Assembly (NCBI GenBank): GCA_016463365.1
Contig: JAEMRJ010000069.1
Location: forward strand, 1-12,126
Source: Thermoleophilaceae bacterium
GTDB taxonomy: Bacteria; Actinomycetota; Thermoleophilia; Solirubrobacterales; JACPNS01
Reading direction: 5' to 3'
DNA length: 12,126 nt
Each line of letters starts with the position of its first letter. The first letter of the stretch is position 1. Positions 1 through 7,117 of the stretch are shown here, piece after piece. The position numbers and the translations under genes are program-made. The notes below the pieces were generated by a model. The model worked only from the letters and a program-made list of their open reading frames with translations. It searched no databases and was not told where the DNA came from.

Positions 1-42
1 GCACCCGCCCCGGCCCCGGCCCCGGCAACGAGCGCCTCATGA
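1..42 (+). CDS. C-terminal end of an upstream gene (partial)
   Basis: Frame 1 is open from the window edge to a TGA at 40-42 and encodes a Pro/Ala tail (APAPAPAPATSAS). The stop shares the ATGA at 39-42 with the apbE start, the usual sign of translational coupling inside an operon. The coding sequence contains a CCCCGG-type 6-base repeat, which produces the Pro-Ala run. The body of the protein lies outside the window. Because apbE and a ferric-reductase-like gene follow, an FMN-binding-domain protein (the ApbE substrate) would fit this slot, but nothing visible proves it. Confidence 0.6.
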   Translation, partial: APAPAPAPATSAS

Positions 43-1007
43 TCGAGAACTCGGGCAGCTACGCCTACCGGTCGTTCGACGCAATGGGCACCCGGGTGAG
101 CTTCTGGATCGACAGCGCCGCGGGCCACCGCGCCGAGGCGGCCTTCAGCGCCGGCACGACTTTCATCCGTGACTTCGATCGACGTCTCTCGAGGTTCAGG
201 CCCGAGAGCGAGCTCTGCGCGCTCAACGCCGACCCGCGTGAGACCGTGCCGGTCTCAACGCTGATCGCACGCTTCGTCGACGCCGCGGTCGACGTCGCGC
301 AGATGAGCGACGGCCTGATCGATCCGACTCTGATCGAAGACGTCGAAGATCTGGGCTACACCGGGTCGCTTGCCGGAGTCGCGGGCGCAGCACTTACCGA
401 CGCGCTGGCCGCAGCCCCCGAGGCCGCCCCCGCGACGCCCGATTCTGCCGCGCGTTGGCGTGAGGTCTGCGCGGACATCGAAGCCCGCACGGTCACCCGC
501 ACGCCGGGCCTGCGCCTGGACAGCGGCGGCAGCGGCAAAGGTCTCGCCGCCGACCTGGTCGCCGGCATCTGGTCGACCCTGCTTGAGCCGGGCACCGGAT
601 TCATCGTCGACTGCGGCGGCGACATGCGCGTCGGGTCAGTCGACGCTTCGAGCGCTCCGTACGAGATTCAGGTCGACGCGACGCCGGCTCCTCCGGAACC
701 GCTTCTGATGACGATGCGCGCCGGCGGGATCGCAACATCGGGGATCGGCAATCGCATCTGGCGCACAGACGACGGCTACGCCCATCACCTGATCGACCCC
801 GGCACGGGCCTCCCCGCCTGGACCGGCGTCGCTTCGGCGACTGCACTCGGTCCTACTGCACTGATCGCCGAGAGCATCGCGAAGGTTGCGCTGCTCTCCG
901 GACCAGATGCCGCGCGCGAGGTGCTCGCGCGCCACGGGGGCGTGCTCGTCGAGTTCGACGGGAGCGTCACCGAGCTCGCTCCGGCGGCAACCGAGGCTCG
1001 CGCATGA
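39..1007 (+). CDS. apbE: ApbE family FAD:protein FMN transferase
   Basis: ApbE enzymes transfer FMN from FAD, with Mg2+, onto a Thr or Ser of FMN-binding-domain proteins that carry electrons outside the cytoplasm. The 322-residue protein is a normal length for the family. Family landmarks appear in order: FDAMGTRVSF (13-22), the DRRLSRFRPESEL segment (47-59), GLIDPTL (92-98), LDSGGSGKG (160-168, the flavin/metal-binding Gly-rich Lys motif), DCGGD (191-195), IATSG (231-235) and HHLIDPGTG (249-257), which contains the conserved His and Asp. No signal peptide or lipobox is visible at the N-terminus, unlike many ApbE lipoproteins, so a cytoplasmic enzyme or an unusual export route is possible. 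The gene overlaps the upstream gene by ATGA at 39-42 and the downstream haem protein by ATGA at 1004-1007, so the three are probably cotranscribed. Confidence 0.95.
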   Translation: MIENSGSYAYRSFDAMGTRVSFWIDSAAGHRAEAAFSAGTTFIRDFDRRLSRFRPESELCALNADPRETVPVSTLIARFVDAAVDVAQMSDGLIDPTLIEDVEDLGYTGSLAGVAGAALTDALAAAPEAAPATPDSAARWREVCADIEARTVTRTPGLRLDSGGSGKGLAADLVAGIWSTLLEPGTGFIVDCGGDMRVGSVDASSAPYEIQVDATPAPPEPLLMTMRAGGIATSGIGNRIWRTDDGYAHHLIDPGTGLPAWTGVASATALGPTALIAESIAKVALLSGPDAAREVLARHGGVLVEFDGSVTELAPAATEARA

Positions 1008-1639
1008 ACCCCGCGGTCGACCCCACTCAGCACATCTGGTGGTTGGCGAGCCGCGCCTCCGGCATCGTCGCGATCGTTCTTCTGACCTACACGGTGCTCG
1101 CCGGGCTGATGATGGGCGGCAAGCTGGTGCAGCGCCTGACCGGGCGACCCGGTCGCGGGGGACTGGCCGTAAAGCAGCTGCTTCAGACCCACGAGATGAC
1201 TTCGATTGCGGCGCTGATCGCGATCGGCGTCCACGGCGTCACTCTGCTCGGCGACAGCTACCTGCACCCGACACTCTCGCAGCTCGCAATCCCGTTCACG
1301 ATCGATTACCGCTCCTTCTACGTCGGGCTCGGGATCATCGGCGGATACCTCGCCCTGGCGCTCGGGCTCTCGTTCTACATTCGCGGCCGCATCGGCACCA
1401 GCCGCTGGAAGAAGCTGCACCGATTCACGATCGCCGCCTACGCGCTCTCGGTCGGCCACGCGCTGGGCGCCGGCACCGATGCCGGTAGTGCCTGGTTCAA
1501 CTATCCGCTGCTGGCCTCGGCCGGGCTTGTGGTGTTGATGTTCGTGGTGCGGGTCAGCTCGGTCTCGCGAAAGCCTGCCGATCAGAAGCAGGACGCATTC
1601 CGTGGTCAGCCGGTGTACGATCCACGCTCCGCGAGGTGA
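1004..1639 (+). CDS. Ferric reductase-like transmembrane haem protein
   Basis: A 211-residue membrane protein with about five predicted helices (roughly 13-36, 66-86, 104-127, 139-157 and 166-185). Four histidines sit as two spaced pairs, His63/His77 and His139/His152. This is the 13-14-residue spacing expected for two bis-His b-type haems in the ferric reductase/YedZ-MsrQ/NOX membrane domain. No C-terminal FAD or NAD(P)H domain is present, so the protein would pass electrons across the membrane from another donor. Its start overlaps the apbE stop (ATGA, 1004-1007). Together with ApbE and a presumed FMN-binding protein upstream, it fits a transmembrane electron chain ending in flavin or an extracytoplasmic acceptor. 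The physiological acceptor (metal, oxygen or methionine sulfoxide) cannot be read from the sequence. The tail after residue 185 is polar and cytoplasmic-like. Confidence 0.85.
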   Translation: MNPAVDPTQHIWWLASRASGIVAIVLLTYTVLAGLMMGGKLVQRLTGRPGRGGLAVKQLLQTHEMTSIAALIAIGVHGVTLLGDSYLHPTLSQLAIPFTIDYRSFYVGLGIIGGYLALALGLSFYIRGRIGTSRWKKLHRFTIAAYALSVGHALGAGTDAGSAWFNYPLLASAGLVVLMFVVRVSSVSRKPADQKQDAFRGQPVYDPRSAR

Positions 1640-1648
1640 TCCCTCGCG
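1630..1648 (+). other. Hairpin enclosing the stop codon of the haem protein gene
   Basis: CGCGAGG (1630-1636) and CCTCGCG (1642-1648) are perfect complements around a 5-base loop, TGATC, that contains the TGA stop at 1637-1639. No T-run follows, so it is not an intrinsic terminator by itself. It may protect the 3' end of the message or simply be chance in GC-rich DNA. Confidence 0.35.
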
Positions 1649-1702
1649 CTCGGCCCACACTGCCAGCTTCATAGGCTGATGCTGGCCACGGGCTCATTTT
1701 CG

Positions 1703-1736
1703 GAGGCCGGACCCAAAAGGTCCGGCCTCTTTTTTT
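1703..1736 (+). terminator. Intrinsic terminator after the apbE/haem protein operon
   Basis: A perfect 11-bp stem, GAGGCCGGACC (1703-1713) with GGTCCGGCCTC (1719-1729), encloses the loop CAAAA and is followed directly by seven T residues (1730-1736). It lies 63 bases after the stop at 1639 and before the padR promoter, so it separates the two transcription units. It is the clearest terminator in the window. Confidence 0.93.
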
Positions 1737-1749
1737 GCTCGCAGACTTA

Positions 1750-1785
1750 TTGCATCTAGATATATCTTTGTGATATATTGGCGCC
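1750..1785 (+). promoter_or_regulatory. padR promoter, probably leaderless
   Basis: TATATT (1774-1779) is a good -10 candidate. A weak -35 match, TTGCAT (1750-1755), lies 18 bases upstream. Only six bases separate the -10 from the ATG at 1786, so transcription would start at or next to the start codon. No Shine-Dalgarno sequence is present, which agrees with a leaderless message. Confidence 0.5.
1758..1778. promoter_or_regulatory. Probable PadR operator (AT-rich inverted and direct repeats)
   Basis: This AT-rich island in GC-rich DNA holds a perfect 10-bp palindrome, AGATATATCT (1758-1767). It also holds an interrupted inverted repeat, ATATATC (1760-1766) - TTTGT - GATATAT (1772-1778). GATATAT occurs as a direct repeat at 1759 and 1772, 13 bases apart. 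The repeats cover the likely -10 element and end 7 bases before the padR ATG. PadR regulators are dimers that commonly bind such repeats in their own promoters, so autorepression of padR and the MMPL pump is the natural reading. Confidence 0.6.
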
Positions 1786-2334
1786 ATGGCCCCTGCCCCG
1801 CTGACCAAGTACTCGAACGTCGCCCACGTGATCCTCGGCTTTCTCGCCAAGGCCGACGAGCCGCTCAGTGGCTACGACATCAAGCAGTGGGTCGACACCT
1901 CCGTGCGGTTCTTCTTCGCCGCCAGTTTCGGTCAGATCTACCCGGAGCTCAAGAAGCTCAACGAGGCGGGCCTGATCGAGGGCGTCTCAAACGCAACCGG
2001 TGGGCGCGCGCGCACCGAGTACTCGATCACCGAGCTCGGCCGCAAAGAGCTGCGCAACTGGCTGCTGCAACCCGAGTCGCGACTGGAGATGCGCGACGAA
2101 GCAGTGCTGCGCATCTTCTTCTCAGGCGACCTCGCCAAAGAAGAGAAGATCGCCAAGCTCCGGCAGATGCGCGCCGACCGCGTGAGCAGTCTCGAAACAC
2201 TCAAAGCGGTCGAGGCGATGACGCAGGACCAGATCTCAGACATGCCCTGCCTGGTCCTTGAATACGGCCTCGGCCTGCACCAGTACGTGATCGGCTGGTG
2301 CGACCAGGCGATCAAAGCAGTCGAAAACCAATAA
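1786..2334 (+). CDS. PadR family transcriptional regulator
   Basis: A 182-residue protein with the two-part PadR layout. The N-terminal winged helix-turn-helix spans about residues 12-85, including the SGYDIKQ helix, the GQIYPELKKL recognition-helix region and the RTEYSITELGRKEL wing. A C-terminal helical dimerisation region of the Vir_act_alpha_C type covers about 95-178. The ATG at 1786 is preferred because the winged helix begins soon after it and because the promoter ends just before it. The MMPL exporter gene starts 12 bases after the stop. PadR proteins usually repress adjacent efflux pumps and release DNA on binding a hydrophobic ligand, so this one is probably the local repressor of the pump. 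The ligand is unknown. Confidence 0.92.
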   Translation: MAPAPLTKYSNVAHVILGFLAKADEPLSGYDIKQWVDTSVRFFFAASFGQIYPELKKLNEAGLIEGVSNATGGRARTEYSITELGRKELRNWLLQPESRLEMRDEAVLRIFFSGDLAKEEKIAKLRQMRADRVSSLETLKAVEAMTQDQISDMPCLVLEYGLGLHQYVIGWCDQAIKAVENQ

Positions 2335-2346
2335 GGAGTCACCCCC

Positions 2347-4503
2347 ATGCTCTCCAAGCTCGCTCAGCTCGCCACCAACCGCCCCAAGCGCGTCCTGCTG
2401 ATCGCCGCGTTCGTCTCGGTGATCAGCCTCGTCGTCAGCAACGGGCTGCCCCAACAGCTCGCCGCCCAGGGCTTTGACAACAAGAAGGCCGAGTCGGCCA
2501 GGGCGGTGGATCAGATCTCGGCTGCCGCAGGGTTTGACCCGTCCCAGCAGATCGTCGCGCTTGTCACCGCGCCGGACGGCAAGCAGATCGACACCCCTGC
2601 CGGTCGCGAGCTGACTGCGAGCGCGGCAAAGAAGCTTGAAGGCATCGAAGGCGTGAAGTCGGTGACGACGCCGTTCGCCGACGGCACCCCTCCAGCAGTC
2701 GCAAGGCTGGCTGTCTCCGAAGACGGAACGCAAGCGGTGGTCGTCACCCAGATGGCCCCGGGAGCGGAAGAATCCGACGCTGCGGCCGACGCCGTGGCGG
2801 CGTTCGAGGGCGAGGAATCGGTCCAGCTGGGCGGCGGCCTGGTCGCTCAGGACGAGGTCAGCGCAACCGTCAGCGAGGACCTCGCGCGATCCGAGCTGAT
2901 CGTCTTCCCGCTGCTTTTCTTGATTTCGCTGTTTGTGTTCCGCAGCCTGATCGCGGCCGCGCTACCACTGCTGGTGGGCGCGATAACGATCCCCGTGACG
3001 ATGGCCATGATCAGCGGCTACAACCAGGTCACCAGCCTTTCGGTCTTCGCACTCAACCTCACGACCGGGCTGGGGCTGGGCCTCGCGATCGACTACGCGC
3101 TGCTCACGATCACCAGATATCGCGAAGAGCTCGCCGCTGGCGCCGAGCCCGCGCGGGCGATCGCGACCACACTCAACACGGCCGGCCGCACGATCATCTA
3201 CTCGTCGCTGACCGTGGCCGGATCGGTGCTCGTGCTCGGAATCTTCCCACTGAAGTTCCTTTACTCGATGGCTTTCGCCGGGGCCACCGTCGCGATCGCA
3301 TCAGCCGTGGTGTCGCTGACGGTGCTGCCCGCCGTGCTGATCCTGTTGGGCCGTAATCTCGACCGCTTCTCGCTCGCGCGGAAGCCCGTCGAGAACAGCA
3401 CCGCGCGCTGGTACCGACTGGCCAACGGCGTTATGGACCGGCCGGTGCTGGTCGCGCTCGCGGTGACGATGCTGATCGTCGTGCTGACGATGCCCGTGCG
3501 CAACGTTGACTTCACCTCGGTGGACGCGACGGTGCTGCCCAAAGACAACTCCGCGCACATCGTGCAGGTTGCGCAGGCCGAAGACTTCCCCAAGGGTCAG
3601 TCCTCGACAATCTTCATCGCGGCCGACGCGCCGAAATCTGGCGCTGAGAAGATCGCCGAACTGCGCAAAGAGGTACTCGCCGTCGACGGCGTCAGCGGCG
3701 CGGCGCAACCTGTCTATCTGGGCAGGGACACCTGGTCGTTTGATGTCTACACCGAGCAACTTTTCTACGACTCTGCCGCGCTCGATGCCGTCGACGACAT
3801 CCGCGCGCTCGACACCGCCACCGCGATCAAAGTCGGAGGCAACTCTGCAGTGTTTGTCGATCAGCGCGCGACGATCCTCGACCGCGTCCCGCTGGCACTG
3901 CTGCTGATCCTCGTGATCACGTTCATCGTGCTCTTCCTGATGACGGGCTCTGTCGTGCTGCCGCTGAAGACGTTCATCATGAACATCTTCACGCTGGCTG
4001 CGACCTTCGGCATCCTCACCTGGATCTTCGGCCAGGGGAATCTCGAGGGCCTGCTTGGCTACACCTCGCAGGATGCGCTCGAGATGACCCAGCCGGTGCT
4101 GCTGTTCGTGATCGCGTTCGCGCTCGCGACCGACTACGGCGTGTTCCTGCTCGGCCGGATCAAAGAACTGCGCGATCAGGGCCTGGACAACCGCGAGTCG
4201 GTCGCCCAGGGCCTGGCAAAGACCGGGCGCGTGATCACCTCGGCCGCGCTGCTTTTCTGCGTCGCGATCGGCGCGTTCAGCCTCTCGGGAATCGTCTTCA
4301 TCAAGCAGCTGGGCATCGGCACGGCGGTCGCCGTCGCGATCGACGCCACGCTGATCCGCGCGCTGCTGGTGCCGGCGCTGATGGCGATGCTCGGCGAGTA
4401 CAACTGGTGGGCGCCGCGCTGGATGAAGCGGATCTATCGGCGCTTCGGCCTGTCTGAGGGGCCGAGCGCGCCGGGGCCCGAACCAGCCGCTGCGGCAGGC
4501 TGA
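2347..4503 (+). CDS. MMPL/RND family transporter
   Basis: This 718-residue protein has the usual size and two-fold repeat of actinobacterial MMPL exporters, which use proton flow to move lipids or hydrophobic drugs outward. Helix 1 (about 15-33) is followed by a soluble porter-like loop (about 34-183) and a block of helices (about 184-335). A second helix near 365-383, a second loop (about 384-515) and the final helix block complete it. Each half holds the family Asp-Tyr pair in a Gly-rich helix: AIDYALLTITRYRE (Asp249-Tyr250) and ATDYGVFLLGRIKE (Asp596-Tyr597). These are thought to form the proton relay. AAGGAG (2333-2338) lies 8 bases before the ATG and overlaps the padR stop, so the gene is probably coexpressed with padR. 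The substrate is not predictable. The gene is intact. Confidence 0.93.
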   Translation: MLSKLAQLATNRPKRVLLIAAFVSVISLVVSNGLPQQLAAQGFDNKKAESARAVDQISAAAGFDPSQQIVALVTAPDGKQIDTPAGRELTASAAKKLEGIEGVKSVTTPFADGTPPAVARLAVSEDGTQAVVVTQMAPGAEESDAAADAVAAFEGEESVQLGGGLVAQDEVSATVSEDLARSELIVFPLLFLISLFVFRSLIAAALPLLVGAITIPVTMAMISGYNQVTSLSVFALNLTTGLGLGLAIDYALLTITRYREELAAGAEPARAIATTLNTAGRTIIYSSLTVAGSVLVLGIFPLKFLYSMAFAGATVAIASAVVSLTVLPAVLILLGRNLDRFSLARKPVENSTARWYRLANGVMDRPVLVALAVTMLIVVLTMPVRNVDFTSVDATVLPKDNSAHIVQVAQAEDFPKGQSSTIFIAADAPKSGAEKIAELRKEVLAVDGVSGAAQPVYLGRDTWSFDVYTEQLFYDSAALDAVDDIRALDTATAIKVGGNSAVFVDQRATILDRVPLALLLILVITFIVLFLMTGSVVLPLKTFIMNIFTLAATFGILTWIFGQGNLEGLLGYTSQDALEMTQPVLLFVIAFALATDYGVFLLGRIKELRDQGLDNRESVAQGLAKTGRVITSAALLFCVAIGAFSLSGIVFIKQLGIGTAVAVAIDATLIRALLVPALMAMLGEYNWWAPRWMKRIYRRFGLSEGPSAPGPEPAAAAG

Positions 4504-4509
4504 CGACTT

Positions 4510-4531
4510 CGGCCTGCGCGCGGTCAGGCCG
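4510..4531. terminator. Possible bidirectional hairpin between convergent genes
   Basis: CGGCCTG (4510-4516) and CAGGCCG (4525-4531) form a 7-bp stem with an 8-base loop. The hairpin lies across the 20-base gap between the MMPL stop and the convergent HD-GYP stop (4524-4526). There is no T-run on either strand, so intrinsic termination would be weak. Confidence 0.3.
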
Positions 4532-5678
4532 CGGCTTCGGCGGCGTTGGTCGTGCCGTCCCAGGACGCGCGACCGACGGATTCAGGCACGCGCTCCTCAT
4601 CGATGATCGTGAGCAGCGCTTCGACCACGTCAGGGTCAAACTGCGTCCCCGCGTTACGGACCATCTCGTTGCGCGCCTCGACCAGCCCGATCGACTGGCG
4701 GTAAGGACGGTCGGTGATCATCGCGTGGAAGGCGTCACAGACAAGCACGATGCGGCTGGCGAGTGGAATCTCGTCGCCGACCAGACCGTCGGGGTAGCCG
4801 GCGCCGTCCCAGCGCTCGTGCTCGTGGCGGATCGCCTTGGCGACTGCCGCGAAACCCGGCACCGGCAGGACGATGCGTTCCCCGATCTCGGGGTGGCGCT
4901 TCATGAACTCCCACTCGTGCTCGTCGAGGCCTCCCTGCTTGTTGAGGATCTCGTTCGGAATTCCGATCTTGCCGATGTCGTGCAGCAACGCGGCGTCGGC
5001 GAGCACCGTGCGCTGCTCGTCCGTGATGTGCAGGTGATCGCCGACAGCGAGCGCCAGGTCGACGGTTTCCTCTGAGTGGTCAGCCGTGTAGCCGTCGCGC
5101 TCCTGCAGCGCGACCAGCAAAGATGAGATCGTCGTCTGGAAGCGGCCGCGGTTGCGGTCCATCTGCGCCGCCGCGTTCCCGAGGTAGCCGGTGGTCAGGA
5201 CGATGCCCAGGAAGATCGGCGTGGTCGTCACGATCCGCGCGATGACGTTTTCTCCACCGACGATCAGCGGCGTGATCACGAATGCCAGCGTGAAGAAGAT
5301 CGTTCCGCCGATCGCGACCGGGCGGTCGCTCCAGTAGAAAATTGCGCAGTACATCGCTGGCAGCAGCAGGAAAAAGCCTGCGGTGATGACCTGAAAATGC
5401 AGGACCAGGACCGTCTGGATGACCACACCAATGACCAGCGCGACGATGAAGGTTCGTTTGGGCAGGTTGTAGCGACTCAGAAGGATTCCGGCGCAACCGC
5501 CGATCAGGCAGAGCAGCCCGGTCGAGTACGCGTACATGTCGAGCTTGCCCAACAGCGTCGACCACAGCGCGATGAAGCCGATTCCAGCAAAGAAGAACAG
5601 CGACATCGCGCGGCACATCATCACGTACTCGGCGCGTGCCTCACCAACTTCGCGTCGGCGCGTCGAGGGCAGATCCAT
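4524..5678 (-). CDS. Membrane-anchored HD-GYP domain protein (copy 1)
   Basis: About 384 residues from the ATG at 5676-5678. Longer upstream reading frames would run into the neighbouring gene, which stops at 5696. No strong ribosome binding site is seen, so coupling to the upstream gene is likely. About six helices (roughly 25-168) precede a cytoplasmic HD-GYP domain (about 183-370), the fold that hydrolyses cyclic-di-GMP using two or three metals. Visible motifs are YTADHSEE (197-204), HDIGKIGIP (His233-Asp234), HPEIGE (from 262), HEHERWDGAGYPDG (285-298), DAFHAM (315-320), DRPYR (323-327) and GTQFDP (about 347). The usual HHE triplet reads Glu286-His287-Glu288, so one metal-binding His is replaced. 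The protein is a close paralogue of the gene 17 bases upstream. There is no receiver or PAS domain, so the membrane part is the likely sensor. Confidence 0.88.
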   Translation of the reverse strand: MDLPSTRRREVGEARAEYVMMCRAMSLFFFAGIGFIALWSTLLGKLDMYAYSTGLLCLIGGCAGILLSRYNLPKRTFIVALVIGVVIQTVLVLHFQVITAGFFLLLPAMYCAIFYWSDRPVAIGGTIFFTLAFVITPLIVGGENVIARIVTTTPIFLGIVLTTGYLGNAAAQMDRNRGRFQTTISSLLVALQERDGYTADHSEETVDLALAVGDHLHITDEQRTVLADAALLHDIGKIGIPNEILNKQGGLDEHEWEFMKRHPEIGERIVLPVPGFAAVAKAIRHEHERWDGAGYPDGLVGDEIPLASRIVLVCDAFHAMITDRPYRQSIGLVEARNEMVRNAGTQFDPDVVEALLTIIDEERVPESVGRASWDGTTNAAEAAA

Positions 5679-5695
5679 GTAGGAGACGCTCAAAG

Positions 5696-6934
5696 CTATG
5701 CCGTCTTTCGGCCGGAGACTTCGCCGTGCAGCGCGCGAAGATTGCTCACGACGCCCTCTTCGAGCGATTCTCGCCAACTGGGACTCGGGATGACCGGGAC
5801 ACCGTCGCGCGCCTCAAGCGCGGCAAGCAGCGCACCCACGACGGTCGGATCGAACTGCGTGCCCGAGCCCTGGCGGAGCTGCTCGCGGGCCTGCGCCTCA
5901 GACAGCGGCTCGCGGTAGGGGCGCTCTGAAGTCATTGCGTGGTAGGCGTCGCATGCAAGAACCACGCGGCTGGCGACCGGGATCTCTTCGGCCTTGAGTC
6001 CGTCGGGGTAGCCGGTTCCGTCCCAGCGCTCGTGCTCGTGGCGGACGGCGTTTGCGACGTTCTCGAAGCCGGGTACCTCGTTGAGGATCCGCTCGCCGAT
6101 CTCCGGGTGGCGGCGCATGACCGTCCACTCCTCCTCGGAGAGCGCGGAAGGCTTGTCAAGGATCTCATTCGGGATCCCGATTTTGCCGATGTCGTGCAGC
6201 AGCGCGACGTCAGCGGTGTGAAGCGTCTCTTTGCCCTCCAGGCCCAGGTCCTCCGAGACTGCCATCACCAGCGAAAGCACCTCAGACGAATGCTCGGCCG
6301 TGTAGTCGTCGCGAGCATCGAGCGCCATGAGCAGCGCGGTGATCGTGCCACGAAACCTTGCCTGCTCGACCGAAGCGGTGCGGAAGCGGTTGAACATCGC
6401 GCCAAGGATCATGCTGCAGCCGAGCAGCAGTGGAAGAGTTGTCAGCGCCTCGATCAGAGCCTCGTCGCTGCCCCAGATCGCAGGTACGGCGACGTAGGTG
6501 ACCGTCAGCGGAACCATGATCGCCAGTTGGACCGCGACGTCGTTCCAGTAGAAGACCATCACGACGGCCGCCGGCAGGAACAAGAAGGAGAGTCCGACCA
6601 TCACGTTGTCGCCGATTCCGACCATCGCGACAGCTGCGACGCCCAGCAGCACGGGACCGACGATCATCCTCGGCGAGCTGCGTTCCCAGCGCACAATCAG
6701 CACCCAGGCCGTTGCCAGGGCCACGAGTCCGATCGCCGCGGCGTCGGTCCAGTCGGGTTTGTGGAAGGCCACCGAATACATCACTTCGATGGCGCCGCCG
6801 AAGGCCAGCATCGCGATTGCGATGTGGCGCACGAGGTGGCGATCGGCGGTCAGTCCGAAGTCCTCGAGGCGAGTGCTTTTGGAGTTGTCGGCGTGTGAAT
6901 TCAAGTCAGTGCGGAGATCCGTCTGATGACTCAC
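5696..6934 (-). CDS. Membrane-anchored HD-GYP domain protein (copy 2)
   Basis: A 412-residue protein from the GTG at 6932-6934. A polar N-terminus (1-35) leads into about six helices (roughly 38-182) and an HD-GYP domain (about 195-380). Motifs are YTAEHSSE (211-218), HDIGKIGIP (His247-Asp248), HPEIGE (from 276), HEHERWDGTGYPDG (299-312), DAYHAM (329-334), ERPYR (337-341) and GTQFDP (about 363). As in its tandem partner, the HHE metal motif is Glu300-His301-Glu302. The likely role is cyclic-di-GMP hydrolysis controlled by a membrane sensor, with the altered motif leaving activity open. The start is uncertain: AAGG lies about 11 bases upstream of the GTG, and no ATG occurs before residue 42, which is already inside the first helix. 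The stop is 17 bases from the copy 1 start, so the two are probably one transcript. Confidence 0.87.
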   Translation of the reverse strand: MSHQTDLRTDLNSHADNSKSTRLEDFGLTADRHLVRHIAIAMLAFGGAIEVMYSVAFHKPDWTDAAAIGLVALATAWVLIVRWERSSPRMIVGPVLLGVAAVAMVGIGDNVMVGLSFLFLPAAVVMVFYWNDVAVQLAIMVPLTVTYVAVPAIWGSDEALIEALTTLPLLLGCSMILGAMFNRFRTASVEQARFRGTITALLMALDARDDYTAEHSSEVLSLVMAVSEDLGLEGKETLHTADVALLHDIGKIGIPNEILDKPSALSEEEWTVMRRHPEIGERILNEVPGFENVANAVRHEHERWDGTGYPDGLKAEEIPVASRVVLACDAYHAMTSERPYREPLSEAQAREQLRQGSGTQFDPTVVGALLAALEARDGVPVIPSPSWRESLEEGVVSNLRALHGEVSGRKTA

Positions 6935-6937
6935 CAG

Positions 6938-6945
6938 TTATCGGC
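6938..6945 (-). promoter_or_regulatory. Sigma-28-like -10 box before HD-GYP copy 2 (tentative)
   Basis: Read on the minus strand, GCCGATAA is an exact match to the -10 box of flagellar (FliA/WhiG-type) sigma factor promoters. The matching -35 (TAAA about 15 bases upstream) is poor: GCAA-like at that spacing, while a TAAA occurs about 25 bases upstream. Transcription from here would begin within or after the annotated GTG, so either the start codon lies downstream or the match is chance. Confidence 0.2.
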
Positions 6946-7117
6946 CTTCACGCCTGCACCTTGCGCCTGATTTAACCGGGTGGACTTCTGTTCGACCCGC
7001 GAACGGTCCTGTCGTACCGCAACGGCGGTAGTTCTGCCCGGATTCTGGCCAGATGTTCCCTTCTCAGGTTGTCAATAATTTCGGTCCCCGCAGGCGATCT
7101 TGCAGCGATTTCAGCGC

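Noticed and set aside
785..1672. A 295-codon minus-strand open frame over apbE and the haem protein gene
   Set aside because: Antisense shadow of two well-supported genes; no recognisable motif or start signal.
1662..1686. GCCAGC/GCTGGC inverted repeat before the terminator
   Set aside because: Only a 6-bp stem with a 13-base loop, expected by chance at this base composition.
5679..5777. Upstream start extending HD-GYP copy 1 by 33 residues
   Set aside because: It would overlap the end of HD-GYP copy 2 by about 80 bases and adds an Arg-rich segment without family support.
5939..6898. A 319-codon plus-strand open frame opposite HD-GYP copy 2
   Set aside because: Antisense shadow; the translation is a His/Asp/Arg-rich mirror of the HD-GYP coding strand.
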